Part shown: piece by piece, positions 43,041 through 51,336 of the stretch
Layout of the letters: each line of letters opens with the position of its first letter
Position numbering within the stretch: position 1 is the first letter of the stretch
NCBI GenBank assembly: GCA_023423695.1
Contig: JAFAFA010000141.1
Coordinates: forward strand, 10,491-74,490
Length of the DNA: 64,000 nucleotides
Direction of reading: 5' to 3'
Source: Pseudomonadota bacterium
GTDB lineage: Bacteria > Pseudomonadota > Alphaproteobacteria > Azospirillales > Azospirillaceae
Program-made: the position numbers and the translations under genes
Notes under the pieces: model-generated
Seen by the model: the letters and a program-made list of their open reading frames with translations, nothing else
The model's database searches: none
What the model was told of the DNA's origin: nothing

Positions 43041-44078
43041 TCAGGCGGCGCGGGCGGCCATACGCTCCAGCGGAAGCGGGGCGATCCGCTCTGCCTGTCC
43101 GGCCGACCCGAAGGCTTCGAACCGCTCGCGGCAGAGCGCGCGGGCGGCTTTGGTCGCTTCGGCCAGGAACTTGCGCGGGTCGAATTCCTCGGGCCGCGTC
43201 ATCATCGCGCGGCGCAGGCTGCCGCTCATGGCGAGGCGGATGTCGGTGTCGATGTTGACCTTGCGCACACCGTTGCGGATGCCTTCGCGGATTTCCTCGA
43301 CCGGGACGCCGTAGGTTTCGCGGATGCTGCCACCATGGGCGCGGATGATCTCCAGCCATTCCTGCGGCACGCTGGAGGATCCATGCATGACCAGATGGGT
43401 TTCGGGAATGCGGTCGTGGATTGCGCGAATGCGGTCGATGGCCAGCACCTCGCCGTCCGGGCGGCGGCTGAACTTGTAGGCGCCGTGGCTGGTGCCGATG
43501 GCGATGGCGAGCGCATCCACCCCCGTCCGCGCCACGAAGTCCGCCGCTTGCGCCGGATCGGTCAGCAGCTGGTCGCGCGACAGGGTGCCGGCGGCGCCGG
43601 AGCCATCCTCCTCCCCCGCCCGGCCGGTCTCCAGCGAGCCGAGGCAGCCCAGTTCGCCCTCCACCGAGACGCCGACGGCGTGCGCCTGCTCCACCACCTG
43701 CCGGGTGACTCGGATGTTGTAGTCGTAGCCGGCCGGCGTCTTCATGTCGTCCAGCAGCGAGCCGTCCATCATCACGCTGGTGAAGCCGGAGCGGATGGCC
43801 TGCTGGCAGACGGCCGGGCTGGCGCCATGATCCTGGTGCAGGCAGACGGGAATGCGCGGCCACATCTCCACTGCCGCCTGCACCATGTGGCGCAGGAACG
43901 GCTCGCCGGCATATTTGCGCGCACCGGCGGAGGCCTGGAGGATCACGGGGCTGGCGCAGTCGTCCGCCGCCTGCATGATCGCCTGGATCTGTTCCATGTT
44001 GTTGATGTTGAAGGCCGGTACGCCATAGCCATGCTCGGCCGCATGGTCGAGGAGCTGTCGGAGGGAGATCAGGGCCAT
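43041..44078 (-). CDS. cbbA: Class II fructose-bisphosphate aldolase, Calvin cycle type
   Basis: A 345-residue zinc aldolase: YGVPAFNINNMEQIQAIM, PVCLHQDHGAS (zinc histidines), FTSVMMDGSLLDD and GVSVEGELG, GTSHGAYKF, VMHGSSSVPQEW. The insert GCLGSLETGRAGEEDGS is that of CbbA. It makes FBP and sedoheptulose bisphosphate in the Calvin cycle. It is the last gene of the cbb run. Confidence 0.93.
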   Translation of the reverse strand: MALISLRQLLDHAAEHGYGVPAFNINNMEQIQAIMQAADDCASPVILQASAGARKYAGEPFLRHMVQAAVEMWPRIPVCLHQDHGASPAVCQQAIRSGFTSVMMDGSLLDDMKTPAGYDYNIRVTRQVVEQAHAVGVSVEGELGCLGSLETGRAGEEDGSGAAGTLSRDQLLTDPAQAADFVARTGVDALAIAIGTSHGAYKFSRRPDGEVLAIDRIRAIHDRIPETHLVMHGSSSVPQEWLEIIRAHGGSIRETYGVPVEEIREGIRNGVRKVNIDTDIRLAMSGSLRRAMMTRPEEFDPRKFLAEATKAARALCRERFEAFGSAGQAERIAPLPLERMAARAA

Positions 44079-44183
44079 CGCGGGAGGTCTCCGGTTCGGT
44101 CAGGGAGGAGCGGAAGCGTCGGACGCGGCGAACGGCATCTCGACGGTCGGTGCCGGTTCCGACGGGTGTTTTGCGGCGTCCGT

Positions 44184-45059
44184 TCAGAACGCCTTCTTCT
44201 TGCGGTCGACCAGCTGCCAGATCATCGGCGTGAAGATCAGCTGCATGGCCAGCGCCATCTTGTCGCCAGGACAGACGATGGTGTTGGGCCGGGTCATGAA
44301 GCTGTCCTTCAGCATCGACAGCAGATAGGGGAAGTCGATGCCTTTCGGCCGGGTGAAGCGGATGACCAGCATGCTTTCGTCCGAGGTCGGGATGTCGCGG
44401 GCGATGAAGGGATTGCTGGTGTCCACCGTCGGCACGCGCTGGAAATTCACGTCGGTGCTGCTGAACTGCGGACAGATGTATTTCACATAGTCGGGCATGC
44501 GCCGCAGGATGGTGTCGACGATGGCCTCTTCGGAATAGCCGCGCATGTTGCGGTCGCGATGGATCTTCTGGATCCACTCCAGGTTCACGATGGGAACGAC
44601 GCCGATCTTCAAATCGGCATGGCGGGCGAGATCGACACGGTCGGTGCGCACGCAACCGTGCAGCCCCTCGTAGAACAGCAGGTCGGTGCCGGGTTCGATC
44701 TGTTCCCACGGCGTGAAGGTGCCGGGATCCTGGCCGTAGGGTTCGGCCTCCTTCCCGTCATGCAGGTACTTGCGGGTCCGGCCGCCGCCGGTCTCGCCAT
44801 AGCTGCGGAACAGGTTGTCCAACTCCTCGAACAGGTTGGCGTCGGGGCCGAAATGGCTGAAGGTCGAATGGGGCTCCTCCTGCGCTTCGGCGACCTTGGC
44901 GCGCATCTCCCGCCTGTCATAGCGGTGGAAGCTGTCGCCCTCGACGATGGCGGCGGTGATGGCCTCGCGCCGGAAGACCTGCTGGAAGGTTCGGGTGACG
45001 GTGGTCGTCCCGGCCCCGGAGGAGCCGGTGACGACGATGATCGGATGACGGGCCGACAT
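44184..45059 (-). CDS. cbbP: Phosphoribulokinase
   Basis: A 291-residue bacterial PRK, the octameric type. Walker A GSSGAGTTT (residues 12-20), GDSFHRYDR, HFGPDANLFEEL, and PNTIVCPGDKMALAMQLIFTP. It makes RuBP from ribulose 5-phosphate. It lies 13 bases downstream of cbbF. Confidence 0.96.
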   Translation of the reverse strand: MSARHPIIVVTGSSGAGTTTVTRTFQQVFRREAITAAIVEGDSFHRYDRREMRAKVAEAQEEPHSTFSHFGPDANLFEELDNLFRSYGETGGGRTRKYLHDGKEAEPYGQDPGTFTPWEQIEPGTDLLFYEGLHGCVRTDRVDLARHADLKIGVVPIVNLEWIQKIHRDRNMRGYSEEAIVDTILRRMPDYVKYICPQFSSTDVNFQRVPTVDTSNPFIARDIPTSDESMLVIRFTRPKGIDFPYLLSMLKDSFMTRPNTIVCPGDKMALAMQLIFTPMIWQLVDRKKKAF

Positions 45060-45072
45060 GGCATCCCCTTCT

Positions 45073-46185
45073 TCAGCCGAGTGCCGCGGTTTCGGACGGC
45101 AGGAACAGCGACCGGCTGCCGAACAGCGGGGCGTGGAAGGCCAGTTCCTCCCCCCGGTCGTAGGCGGCGTGATAGGCGACCAGCCGCTCCACCTCCGCCT
45201 TCGATCCCAGGATCACCGGCACGCGCTGGTGCAGGGCCATCGGCTGGATGTCGAGGATGCGCTGCCGCCCGGTGCTGGCCGCCCCGCCCGCCTGCTCCAC
45301 CAGCATGGCGATGGGGTTCGCCTCGTAGAGAAGACGCAGGCGTCCCGGCTTGTGGGTGGGGCGGGCGTCGCGCGGATAGAGGAAGACGCCGCCGCGGATC
45401 AGGATGCGATAGACCTCCGCCACCAGCGAGGCGATCCAGCGCATGTTGAAATCCGCCTCGCGCGGGCCGGAGCTGCCCTTGATGCATTCCTCCACATACT
45501 GGCGCACCGGCGGCTCCCAGAATCGGGCATTGGAGCTGTTGATGGCGAATTCGCAGACATGGTCGGGAATGCGCATGTCGGGATGGGTCAGGGTGTAGGC
45601 GCCGATCTCCCGGTCCAGCGTGAAGCCGTGCACGCCTTCGCCGAAGGTGGCGACGATCATGTCGGCCGGGCCGTAGAGGGCGAAGCCCGCCGCCACCTGC
45701 TGGGTGCCGGGCTGCAGGAAATGCTCCACCTCCGGCTCGTCCACGCCGTCGGGCGCCTTGAGGATGGAGAAGATGGTGCCGACCGTCAGGTTGACGTCCA
45801 CGTTCGACGAGCCGTCCAGCGGATCGAAGGCCAGCAGATAGCGGCCGCGCGGGTATTCGCGGGGGATGCGGTAGGGCTCCTCCATCTCCTCCGACGCCAT
45901 GCCGCAGAGCTTGCCGCCATACTCGCAGGTGCGCAGCATGATCTCGTTGGCGATCAGGTCGAGCGGCTTCTGCGTCTCGCCATGGACATTGACGCCGGGT
46001 TCGGGGGCGGGAGCGGCGGGCTGGCCGGCGGACGGCGTCAGCGATCCGCGGGCGGCGGCGCTGGCGATGAACTTGCACGCGGTCTGCACGTCGTTGAGCA
46101 GCGCGGTCAGGTCGGTGTCGGCCCCGCCTCGGCGGCGCTGGTCCTCGATGATGAATTTGCTGAAGGTCGTGTGACGGTGCGGCAT
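45073..46185 (-). CDS. cbbF: Class I fructose-1,6-bisphosphatase
   Basis: A 370-residue FBPase. Metal and substrate motifs: GKLCGMASEEMEEP, LAFDPLDGSSNVDVNLTVGTIFSI, YVEECIKG, GGVFLYPRDARPTHKPGRLRLLYEANPIAM (split by family). It regenerates fructose 6-phosphate in the cycle. A Pro/Ala insert (AGQPAAPAPEPGV) lies near residue 55. Confidence 0.95.
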   Translation of the reverse strand: MPHRHTTFSKFIIEDQRRRGGADTDLTALLNDVQTACKFIASAAARGSLTPSAGQPAAPAPEPGVNVHGETQKPLDLIANEIMLRTCEYGGKLCGMASEEMEEPYRIPREYPRGRYLLAFDPLDGSSNVDVNLTVGTIFSILKAPDGVDEPEVEHFLQPGTQQVAAGFALYGPADMIVATFGEGVHGFTLDREIGAYTLTHPDMRIPDHVCEFAINSSNARFWEPPVRQYVEECIKGSSGPREADFNMRWIASLVAEVYRILIRGGVFLYPRDARPTHKPGRLRLLYEANPIAMLVEQAGGAASTGRQRILDIQPMALHQRVPVILGSKAEVERLVAYHAAYDRGEELAFHAPLFGSRSLFLPSETAALG

Positions 46186-46230
46186 CGGTTCCCCCTCTCT
46201 CGTGTTTTGTCCGGCCGGCTTGTTGCCGGC

Positions 46231-47151
46231 CTATTGCGTGAAGACGCGGCTCCGGCGGATGTCCTCCTCGGCGATGGTCAGCAGGTCGGCGGCGGCGATG
46301 GCGCTGCCGCGCGCTTCGAACAGGCGGTTGGCCTGACGCAGGCGGGCACGGTCGAGCGCATTGCGGATGGAGCGGGCGTTGGCGAAGCGCGGCTGGGCCA
46401 TGCGGCGGAGGATGTAGTCGGACATCGCCCGCTCGGCCTCCGCCGCGAACCGGTACTGCATGCCCTCCGTCATCAGCCGGGCGATCTCCAGCAGCTCATC
46501 CGCCTCGTAGTCGGGGAAATCGACATGGTGGGCGATGCGCGACGCCATGCCGGGATTGGAGCGGAAGAAGACCTCCATGCGGTCGCGGTAGCCGGCGAGG
46601 ATCACGACCAGATCGTCGCGGTTGTCCTCCATCACCTGGAGGAGGATTTCGATGGCCTCCTGGCCGTAATCGCGCTCGTTCTCCGGCCGGTAGAGGTAAT
46701 AGGCCTCGTCGATGAACAGCACGCCGCCCATGGCGCGCTTCAGCACCTCCTTGGTCTTGGGTGCGGTGTGGCCGATATACTGACCGACCAGATCGTCGCG
46801 GGTGACACTGACCACATGGTCGCGGCGGATGTAGCCCAGCCCGTGGAGAAGCCCGGCCATGCGCCGCGCCACCGTCGTCTTGCCGGTGCCGGGATTGCCG
46901 GTGAAGCACATGTGCAGCGACGGCGGCTCCGCCCTGAGGCCGATGCTGCGCCGTGCCCGCTCCACCAGCAGCAGGGCGGCGATTTCGCGGATGCGGGTCT
47001 TCACCGGCATCAGCCCGACCAACTCCTGGTCCATCCCCGCCAGCATCTCACCGATGCCGGAGTCACGGTAAAGCGCGTCGAGATCGACGGAGGGAGCGTC
47101 GGGCGGCTGGTCCAGGGTTATGGGGTCGTGAAGGTCGGCCGCCTCGCTCAT
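46231..47151 (-). CDS. cbbX: CbbX, red-type RubisCO activase
   Basis: A 306-residue AAA+ protein. Walker A GNPGTGKTT (residues 85-93), Walker B GVLFIDEA (D148/E149), sensor-1 IAGYRDRMEVFF-like VILAGYRDR. It remodels inhibited form IC RubisCO using ATP and RuBP. ATG 47151 was chosen: it overlaps the rpe stop (ATGA) and GGAGGGCGG lies upstream. A start at 47163 is possible. Confidence 0.95.
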   Translation of the reverse strand: MSEAADLHDPITLDQPPDAPSVDLDALYRDSGIGEMLAGMDQELVGLMPVKTRIREIAALLLVERARRSIGLRAEPPSLHMCFTGNPGTGKTTVARRMAGLLHGLGYIRRDHVVSVTRDDLVGQYIGHTAPKTKEVLKRAMGGVLFIDEAYYLYRPENERDYGQEAIEILLQVMEDNRDDLVVILAGYRDRMEVFFRSNPGMASRIAHHVDFPDYEADELLEIARLMTEGMQYRFAAEAERAMSDYILRRMAQPRFANARSIRNALDRARLRQANRLFEARGSAIAAADLLTIAEEDIRRSRVFTQ

Positions 47152-47858
47152 GCCGCCCTCCATTCCGGTTCGGCCATCAATGCGGCGCGCATCCGCCCAA
47201 CCACGCCGCGATAGCCGCCGTCGGCGTCCGCCGCACCGAAGATGGCGGACCCGGCGACGAAGACATCGGCCCCGGCATCGGCGACGGCGCGGATGTTGTC
47301 GGGCTTGATGCCGCCGTCCACCTCCAGCCGGATGTCGCGGCCGGTGCGCTCGCGGTGGCGGTCGATGCGCCGGCGGACCTCGGCGATCTTCTCGAAGGCC
47401 GACGGGATGAAGGACTGGCCGCCGAAGCCGGGATTGACCGACATCACGAGGATCAGGTCCAGCCGGTCCATCACATGGTCCAGATGCGCCAGCGGCGTCG
47501 CCGGGTTCAGCGCCAGCCCGGCCCGGCAGCCCTGCTCGCGGATCAGCGCCAGGGTGCGGTCGGGATGCTCCGACGCCTCGGGGTGGAAGCTGATGATGTC
47601 GGCCCCGGCATTGGCGAACAGCGGCACCAGTGCATCGACCGGCCGCACCATCAGATGGACGTCGATGACGGCGCGGGTGCGCGGACGGATGGCGGCACAG
47701 ACCAGCGGACCGATGGTCAGGTTCGGGACATAGTGGTTGTCCATCACGTCGACGTGCACGACCTCGCAGCCGGCCTCCACCACCCGCTCCACCTCCTCGC
47801 CCAGCCGGGCGAAGTCGGCGGACAGGATCGACGGGGCGAGGCAGTAGCCCTCTCCCAT
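47148..47858 (-). CDS. rpe: Ribulose-phosphate 3-epimerase
   Basis: A 236-residue epimerase: APSILSADFARLGEEV, VVHVDVMDNHYVPNLTIGPLV, DVHLMVRPVD, VMSVNPGFGGQSFIP, LEVDGGIKPDNI. It interconverts xylulose 5-phosphate and ribulose 5-phosphate for the Calvin cycle (CbbE). ATG 47858 follows the cbbS stop by one base with TGGAG upstream; ATG 47870 would overlap cbbS. Confidence 0.95.
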   Translation of the reverse strand: MGEGYCLAPSILSADFARLGEEVERVVEAGCEVVHVDVMDNHYVPNLTIGPLVCAAIRPRTRAVIDVHLMVRPVDALVPLFANAGADIISFHPEASEHPDRTLALIREQGCRAGLALNPATPLAHLDHVMDRLDLILVMSVNPGFGGQSFIPSAFEKIAEVRRRIDRHRERTGRDIRLEVDGGIKPDNIRAVADAGADVFVAGSAIFGAADADGGYRGVVGRMRAALMAEPEWRAA

Positions 47859-47859
47859 T

Positions 47860-48315
47860 TCACACTCCATGACGGGCCTCCCCGCCATAGCGCTCGCCGG
47901 ACGGACGGCCGGTGGCATAGCTGCGCACCGTGTAGCCGATGCGCCGCCCCGGCCCTTCGGAGCGCAGCAACTCGAAGCCGGGCTCCGCCGCCGGGCGGTT
48001 GATCAGGTAGGACATGCGCACCGTCTCGAAGCCGTGCGAGCTGTCGAAGGCGAGGACCTTGACGTACTGGTCGGAGTGGGCGGTGCGGCAGGCGTCGATC
48101 TCCATCATCACGCCCTTGGCGTCGCGCAGGTCGAACATGGGATTGCCCCACATCGTCCAATAGCTGTTGCGCGGGTGCGGATCGTCAGTGAACTCCACCG
48201 CCACGGCCCAGCCCTGGTCGAGGGCGTATTGCACCTGTTTGGTGATCTCCTCGTCCGTCAAATCCGGCAGGAAGGAGAATTGGCCTTGAGTAAGACGCAT
48301 GGGGGTCAATCGCAT
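47860..48315 (-). CDS. cbbS: RubisCO small subunit, form IC
   Basis: A 151-residue small subunit of the red type: TQGQFSFLPDLTDEEI, YALDQGWAVAVEFTDDPHPRNSYWTMWGNPMFD, and the long C-terminal hairpin ending RPSGERYGGEARHGV typical of form IC/ID. The first residues MRLTPMRLTQ hold a duplicated MRLT. ATG 48315 has GAAGGAG upstream; ATG 48300 is the alternative. Confidence 0.95.
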   Translation of the reverse strand: MRLTPMRLTQGQFSFLPDLTDEEITKQVQYALDQGWAVAVEFTDDPHPRNSYWTMWGNPMFDLRDAKGVMMEIDACRTAHSDQYVKVLAFDSSHGFETVRMSYLINRPAAEPGFELLRSEGPGRRIGYTVRSYATGRPSGERYGGEARHGV

Positions 48316-48328
48316 GGGAATCGCTCCT

Positions 48329-49825
48329 TCACATCGCCGCGGTGGGGGTGGGGACGTAATCGACGCTGTCGGTGGAGGCGTAGTCGAAGGTGACGTCCTT
48401 CCAGGTGTCGAGCGCGGCACGCAGGGGCGCGCACCAGCGGGCGGCGTCGCGCAGGATCTCCGGCCCCTCGTTCCAGATGTCGCGTCCTTCGTTGCGGGCC
48501 TTGACCATCACCTCAAGCGCAACGCGGTTTGCGGTGGCGCCGGCCTGGATGCCGTCGGGATGGCCGATGGTGCCGCCGCCGAACTGCAGGATCACGTCCT
48601 CGCCCAGGTAGGTCAGCAGCTGGTGCATCTGCCCGGCATGGATCCCGCCCGACGCCACCGGCATCACCCGCTTCAACCCGGCCCAGGGCTGGTCGAAGAA
48701 GATGCCGTGCTGCAGGTTCTGCGGGACATGGGTCTCGCGGCAGGTGTCGTAGATGCCGCGGATGACGTTGGGGTCGCCCTCCAGCTTGCCGACGACGGTG
48801 CCGGCATGGATGTGGTCGACGCCGGCCATGCGCATCCACTTGGCGATGACGCGGAAGGACACGCCGTGGCTCTTCTGCCGGGTGTAGGTGGAATGGCCGG
48901 CGCGGTGCAGGTGAAGGATCATGTCGTTGCGCCGCGCCCATTGCGCCATCGACTGGATGGCGGTGTAGCCGATCACGAGGTCGATCATGACGATGACGCT
49001 GCCCAGTTCCTTGGCGAACTCGGCGCGCTCGTACATGTCCTCCATGGTGGCGGCGGTGACGTTCAGATAGGTGCCCTTGATCTCACCGGTTTCGGCGGTG
49101 GCGCGGTTCACCCCCTCCATGCAGTAGAGGAAGCGGTCGCGCCAATGCATGAAGGGCTGCGAGTTGATGTTCTCGTCGTCCTTGGTGAAGTCGAGCCCGC
49201 CCTTCAGCGCCTCGTACACCACACGGCCATAGTTGCGGCCGGACAGACCCAGCTTCGGCTTCATGGTGGCACCCAGCAGCGGCCGGCCGAAATTGTTCAG
49301 CCGCTCGCGCTCCACCACGATCCCGGTCGCCGGTCCCTGGAAGGTCTTCAGATAGGCGACGGGGATCCGCATGTCCTCCAGCCGCAGCCCCTTCAGCGGC
49401 TTGAAGCCGAAGACGTTGCCGATGATCGACGCGGTGAGGTTGGCGATCGAGCCTTCCTCGAACAGGTCGAGTTCATAGGCGATGTAGGCAAAATACTGCC
49501 CCGGCGTGCCGGGCACCGGATCGACGCGGAAGGCCTTCGCCCGATAGCGCTCGCAGTCGGTCAAGCGGTCGGTCCACACCACGGTCCATGTGGCGGTGGA
49601 GCTTTCGCCGGCGACCGCCGCTGCCGCTTCCTCCGGATCCACGCCATCCTGCGGCGTGATGCGGAAGACGGCGAGCACGTCGGTGTCTTTCGGTTCGTAG
49701 TCGGGCTCCCAATAGCCCATCTGGCGGTATTTCAGCACGCCGGGCCGGTAGCGGGCCTTCGGGTCGCTGACTACCCCGTCGGCGGCCTTCTGATCCGTAG
49801 GAAGAGTCGTCGATACGTAATTCAT
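48329..49825 (-). CDS. cbbL: RubisCO large subunit, form IC
   Basis: A 498-residue large subunit. Catalytic K189 (ATMKPKLGLS), carbamylated K215 with D217 and E218 (LDFTKDDEN), and MILHLHRAGH, GGIHAGQM, LQFGGGTIGHP are intact. It fixes CO2 on RuBP. Sequence is clearly red-like (RPLLGATMKPK, MHWRDRFLYCMEGV). ATG 49825 was chosen over GTG 49834; GAGGTG is upstream. First gene of the cbb operon, divergent from cbbR. Confidence 0.97.
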   Translation of the reverse strand: MNYVSTTLPTDQKAADGVVSDPKARYRPGVLKYRQMGYWEPDYEPKDTDVLAVFRITPQDGVDPEEAAAAVAGESSTATWTVVWTDRLTDCERYRAKAFRVDPVPGTPGQYFAYIAYELDLFEEGSIANLTASIIGNVFGFKPLKGLRLEDMRIPVAYLKTFQGPATGIVVERERLNNFGRPLLGATMKPKLGLSGRNYGRVVYEALKGGLDFTKDDENINSQPFMHWRDRFLYCMEGVNRATAETGEIKGTYLNVTAATMEDMYERAEFAKELGSVIVMIDLVIGYTAIQSMAQWARRNDMILHLHRAGHSTYTRQKSHGVSFRVIAKWMRMAGVDHIHAGTVVGKLEGDPNVIRGIYDTCRETHVPQNLQHGIFFDQPWAGLKRVMPVASGGIHAGQMHQLLTYLGEDVILQFGGGTIGHPDGIQAGATANRVALEVMVKARNEGRDIWNEGPEILRDAARWCAPLRAALDTWKDVTFDYASTDSVDYVPTPTAAM

Positions 49826-49895
49826 CGTCTTCACCTCGCCGGTGGCGTTCGGTTCGTTCCGATGAAAACGTTAGCCCCACGTACTATTGAGGAAA

Positions 49896-49921
49896 ATTCA
49901 AATACACAGCACGATATGAAT
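49896..49921. promoter_or_regulatory. Candidate CbbR operator
   Basis: ATTCA (49896-49900) and TGAAT (49917-49921) are inverted around 16 bases in the 111-base cbbL-cbbR gap. The A+T-rich stretch and location are typical of CbbR sites, but the TNA-N7/8-TNA consensus is not clear. Confidence 0.4.
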
Positions 49922-49936
49922 AGGGATTCCTGATGA

Positions 49937-50896
49937 ATGGGCCGGCCGATGACCATCCAGCATGCGACTCTGCGCCAGCTTCAGATCTTCACCGCCGCCG
50001 CGCGCAGCCTGTCCTTCGCCCGCGTCGCGGAGCAGTTCGGCCTGACGCCCGGCGCGGTTTCGTTCCAGATCAAGCAGGTGGAGGGGCATTGCGGCTTCCC
50101 GCTGTTCGAGCGGGTGGGGCGCCGCGTCGTGCTGACGGAGGCCGGGCGCGACCTGCTGGACCATGCGACGCTGATCCTCCAGGCGCTGGACAACGCCGAC
50201 CGGCGGATGCAGGCGTTGAGAGGGATGACTGGCGGCAACGTCACCATCGGGCTGGTCAGCACCGCCAAATACATCGCACCGCATATGGTCTCCCGCTTCC
50301 AGGCGGAGCGGCCGGGCGTGTCGATCCATCTGCAGGACGGCAACCGGCGGGAGGTGAATGCGATGGTTGCCAAGGGCGAAGTCGATCTCGCCATCATGGG
50401 CCGCCCGCTGAATGGCGAGGAATTGCTGGCGGAACCCTTCGCCCGCCACCCCAGCGTCATCATCTGCGCGCCGACCCATCCGCTGGCCGACGCCCCATCC
50501 CTGCGCCTGTCCGATCTGGCCGACAGCGGCTTCATCGCGCGGGAGGAAGGGGCCGGCACGCGGGCGCTGACCGACGCCTATTTCCACAGTCAGGGCTTCT
50601 CGCCGCGCATCGTCATGACATCCAGCAGCAACGAGACGATCAAGCAGGCGGTCATGGCCGGTATCGGGATTGCCCTGCTGTCGCGCCACACCGTGGATCT
50701 GGAACTGGCGCTGGGCATGCTGCGGGAGTTGAAGGTGGAGGGGTTGCCGCTGATGCGCTCCTGGTACATCGCCCACCGCCGCAGCCTGCCGCTGCTGCCG
50801 GTGCATGCGCAGCTGCGCAGCTACCTTCTGGAGCGTGGGCAGGCGATCATCGACAGCCTCCAGGCCGGCCACCGGGCGCTTGGGTCCGGCACTTAG
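49937..50896 (+). CDS. cbbR: LysR-type regulator CbbR
   Basis: A 319-residue LysR protein. N-terminal winged helix (LRQLQIFTAAARSLSFARVAEQF, GAVSFQIKQVE), then an effector domain (GLVSTAKYIAPHMVSRFQAERPGV...). The divergent position against cbbL identifies it as CbbR, which activates the cbb operon under carbon-fixing conditions, usually sensing RuBP or NADPH. ATG 49937 or 49949 are both possible. Confidence 0.93.
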   Translation: MGRPMTIQHATLRQLQIFTAAARSLSFARVAEQFGLTPGAVSFQIKQVEGHCGFPLFERVGRRVVLTEAGRDLLDHATLILQALDNADRRMQALRGMTGGNVTIGLVSTAKYIAPHMVSRFQAERPGVSIHLQDGNRREVNAMVAKGEVDLAIMGRPLNGEELLAEPFARHPSVIICAPTHPLADAPSLRLSDLADSGFIAREEGAGTRALTDAYFHSQGFSPRIVMTSSSNETIKQAVMAGIGIALLSRHTVDLELALGMLRELKVEGLPLMRSWYIAHRRSLPLLPVHAQLRSYLLERGQAIIDSLQAGHRALGSGT

Positions 50897-50917
50897 CGCG
50901 GCTTCCCGACCGAACCG

Positions 50918-51289
50918 TCAAATGTCGTCGGACAGCCGGCGATCCCGCTGGAAGGCAAGGACCGACCCGCCGCCGTCCGACATGGGAACCACGCCCCTCG
51001 CCTGCCCGCCAGCCTCGGAAATCGAGCCGGGAGCCATGGTCAGATAGCGCACGCAACTGACACGCAGGAAGGAGGCGAGGTTCTGGACCGCGCCATGGAC
51101 CTCCACGACCTCGTCATACAAGGTGACGATCAGCCGGTTGGTCGTGATCCCCTGCTCCGCCGCGATGTCGGCGAGGACGTTCCAGAACAGGTTTTCCAGC
51201 CGGATGCTGGTCACCATCCCGTGGATGCGGACCGAGCGGGACCGCGCCTCATACAGGATGGGGTCGGTGTTGACGAAGATCTGGCACAT
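50918..51289 (-). CDS. Ribbon-helix-helix domain protein
   Basis: A 123-residue protein. MCQIFVNTDPILYEARSRSVRIHG begins a small RHH-type domain: TSIRLENLFWNVLADIAAEQGITTNRLIVTLYDE, a known alphaproteobacterial family with probable DNA-binding or partner role. The C-terminal third is Gly-rich. It lies 48 bases after the sigma-54 activator gene in the same direction, so may regulate or respond with the monooxygenase module. Confidence 0.7.
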   Translation of the reverse strand: MCQIFVNTDPILYEARSRSVRIHGMVTSIRLENLFWNVLADIAAEQGITTNRLIVTLYDEVVEVHGAVQNLASFLRVSCVRYLTMAPGSISEAGGQARGVVPMSDGGGSVLAFQRDRRLSDDI

Positions 51290-51336
51290 GCACCGGCCCT
51301 CCCTGGAGCGGTTATGCTGTCCTGCGGCAAACGGGG

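Noticed and set aside
42855..45449. Long antisense open frame (864 codons) opposite cbbA, cbbP and cbbF
   Set aside because: High-GC third-position bias opens long opposite frames. The minus-strand genes have clear families and ribosome-binding sites; the plus-strand translation has no domain and a His/Gly/Ala/Asp-rich shadow composition.
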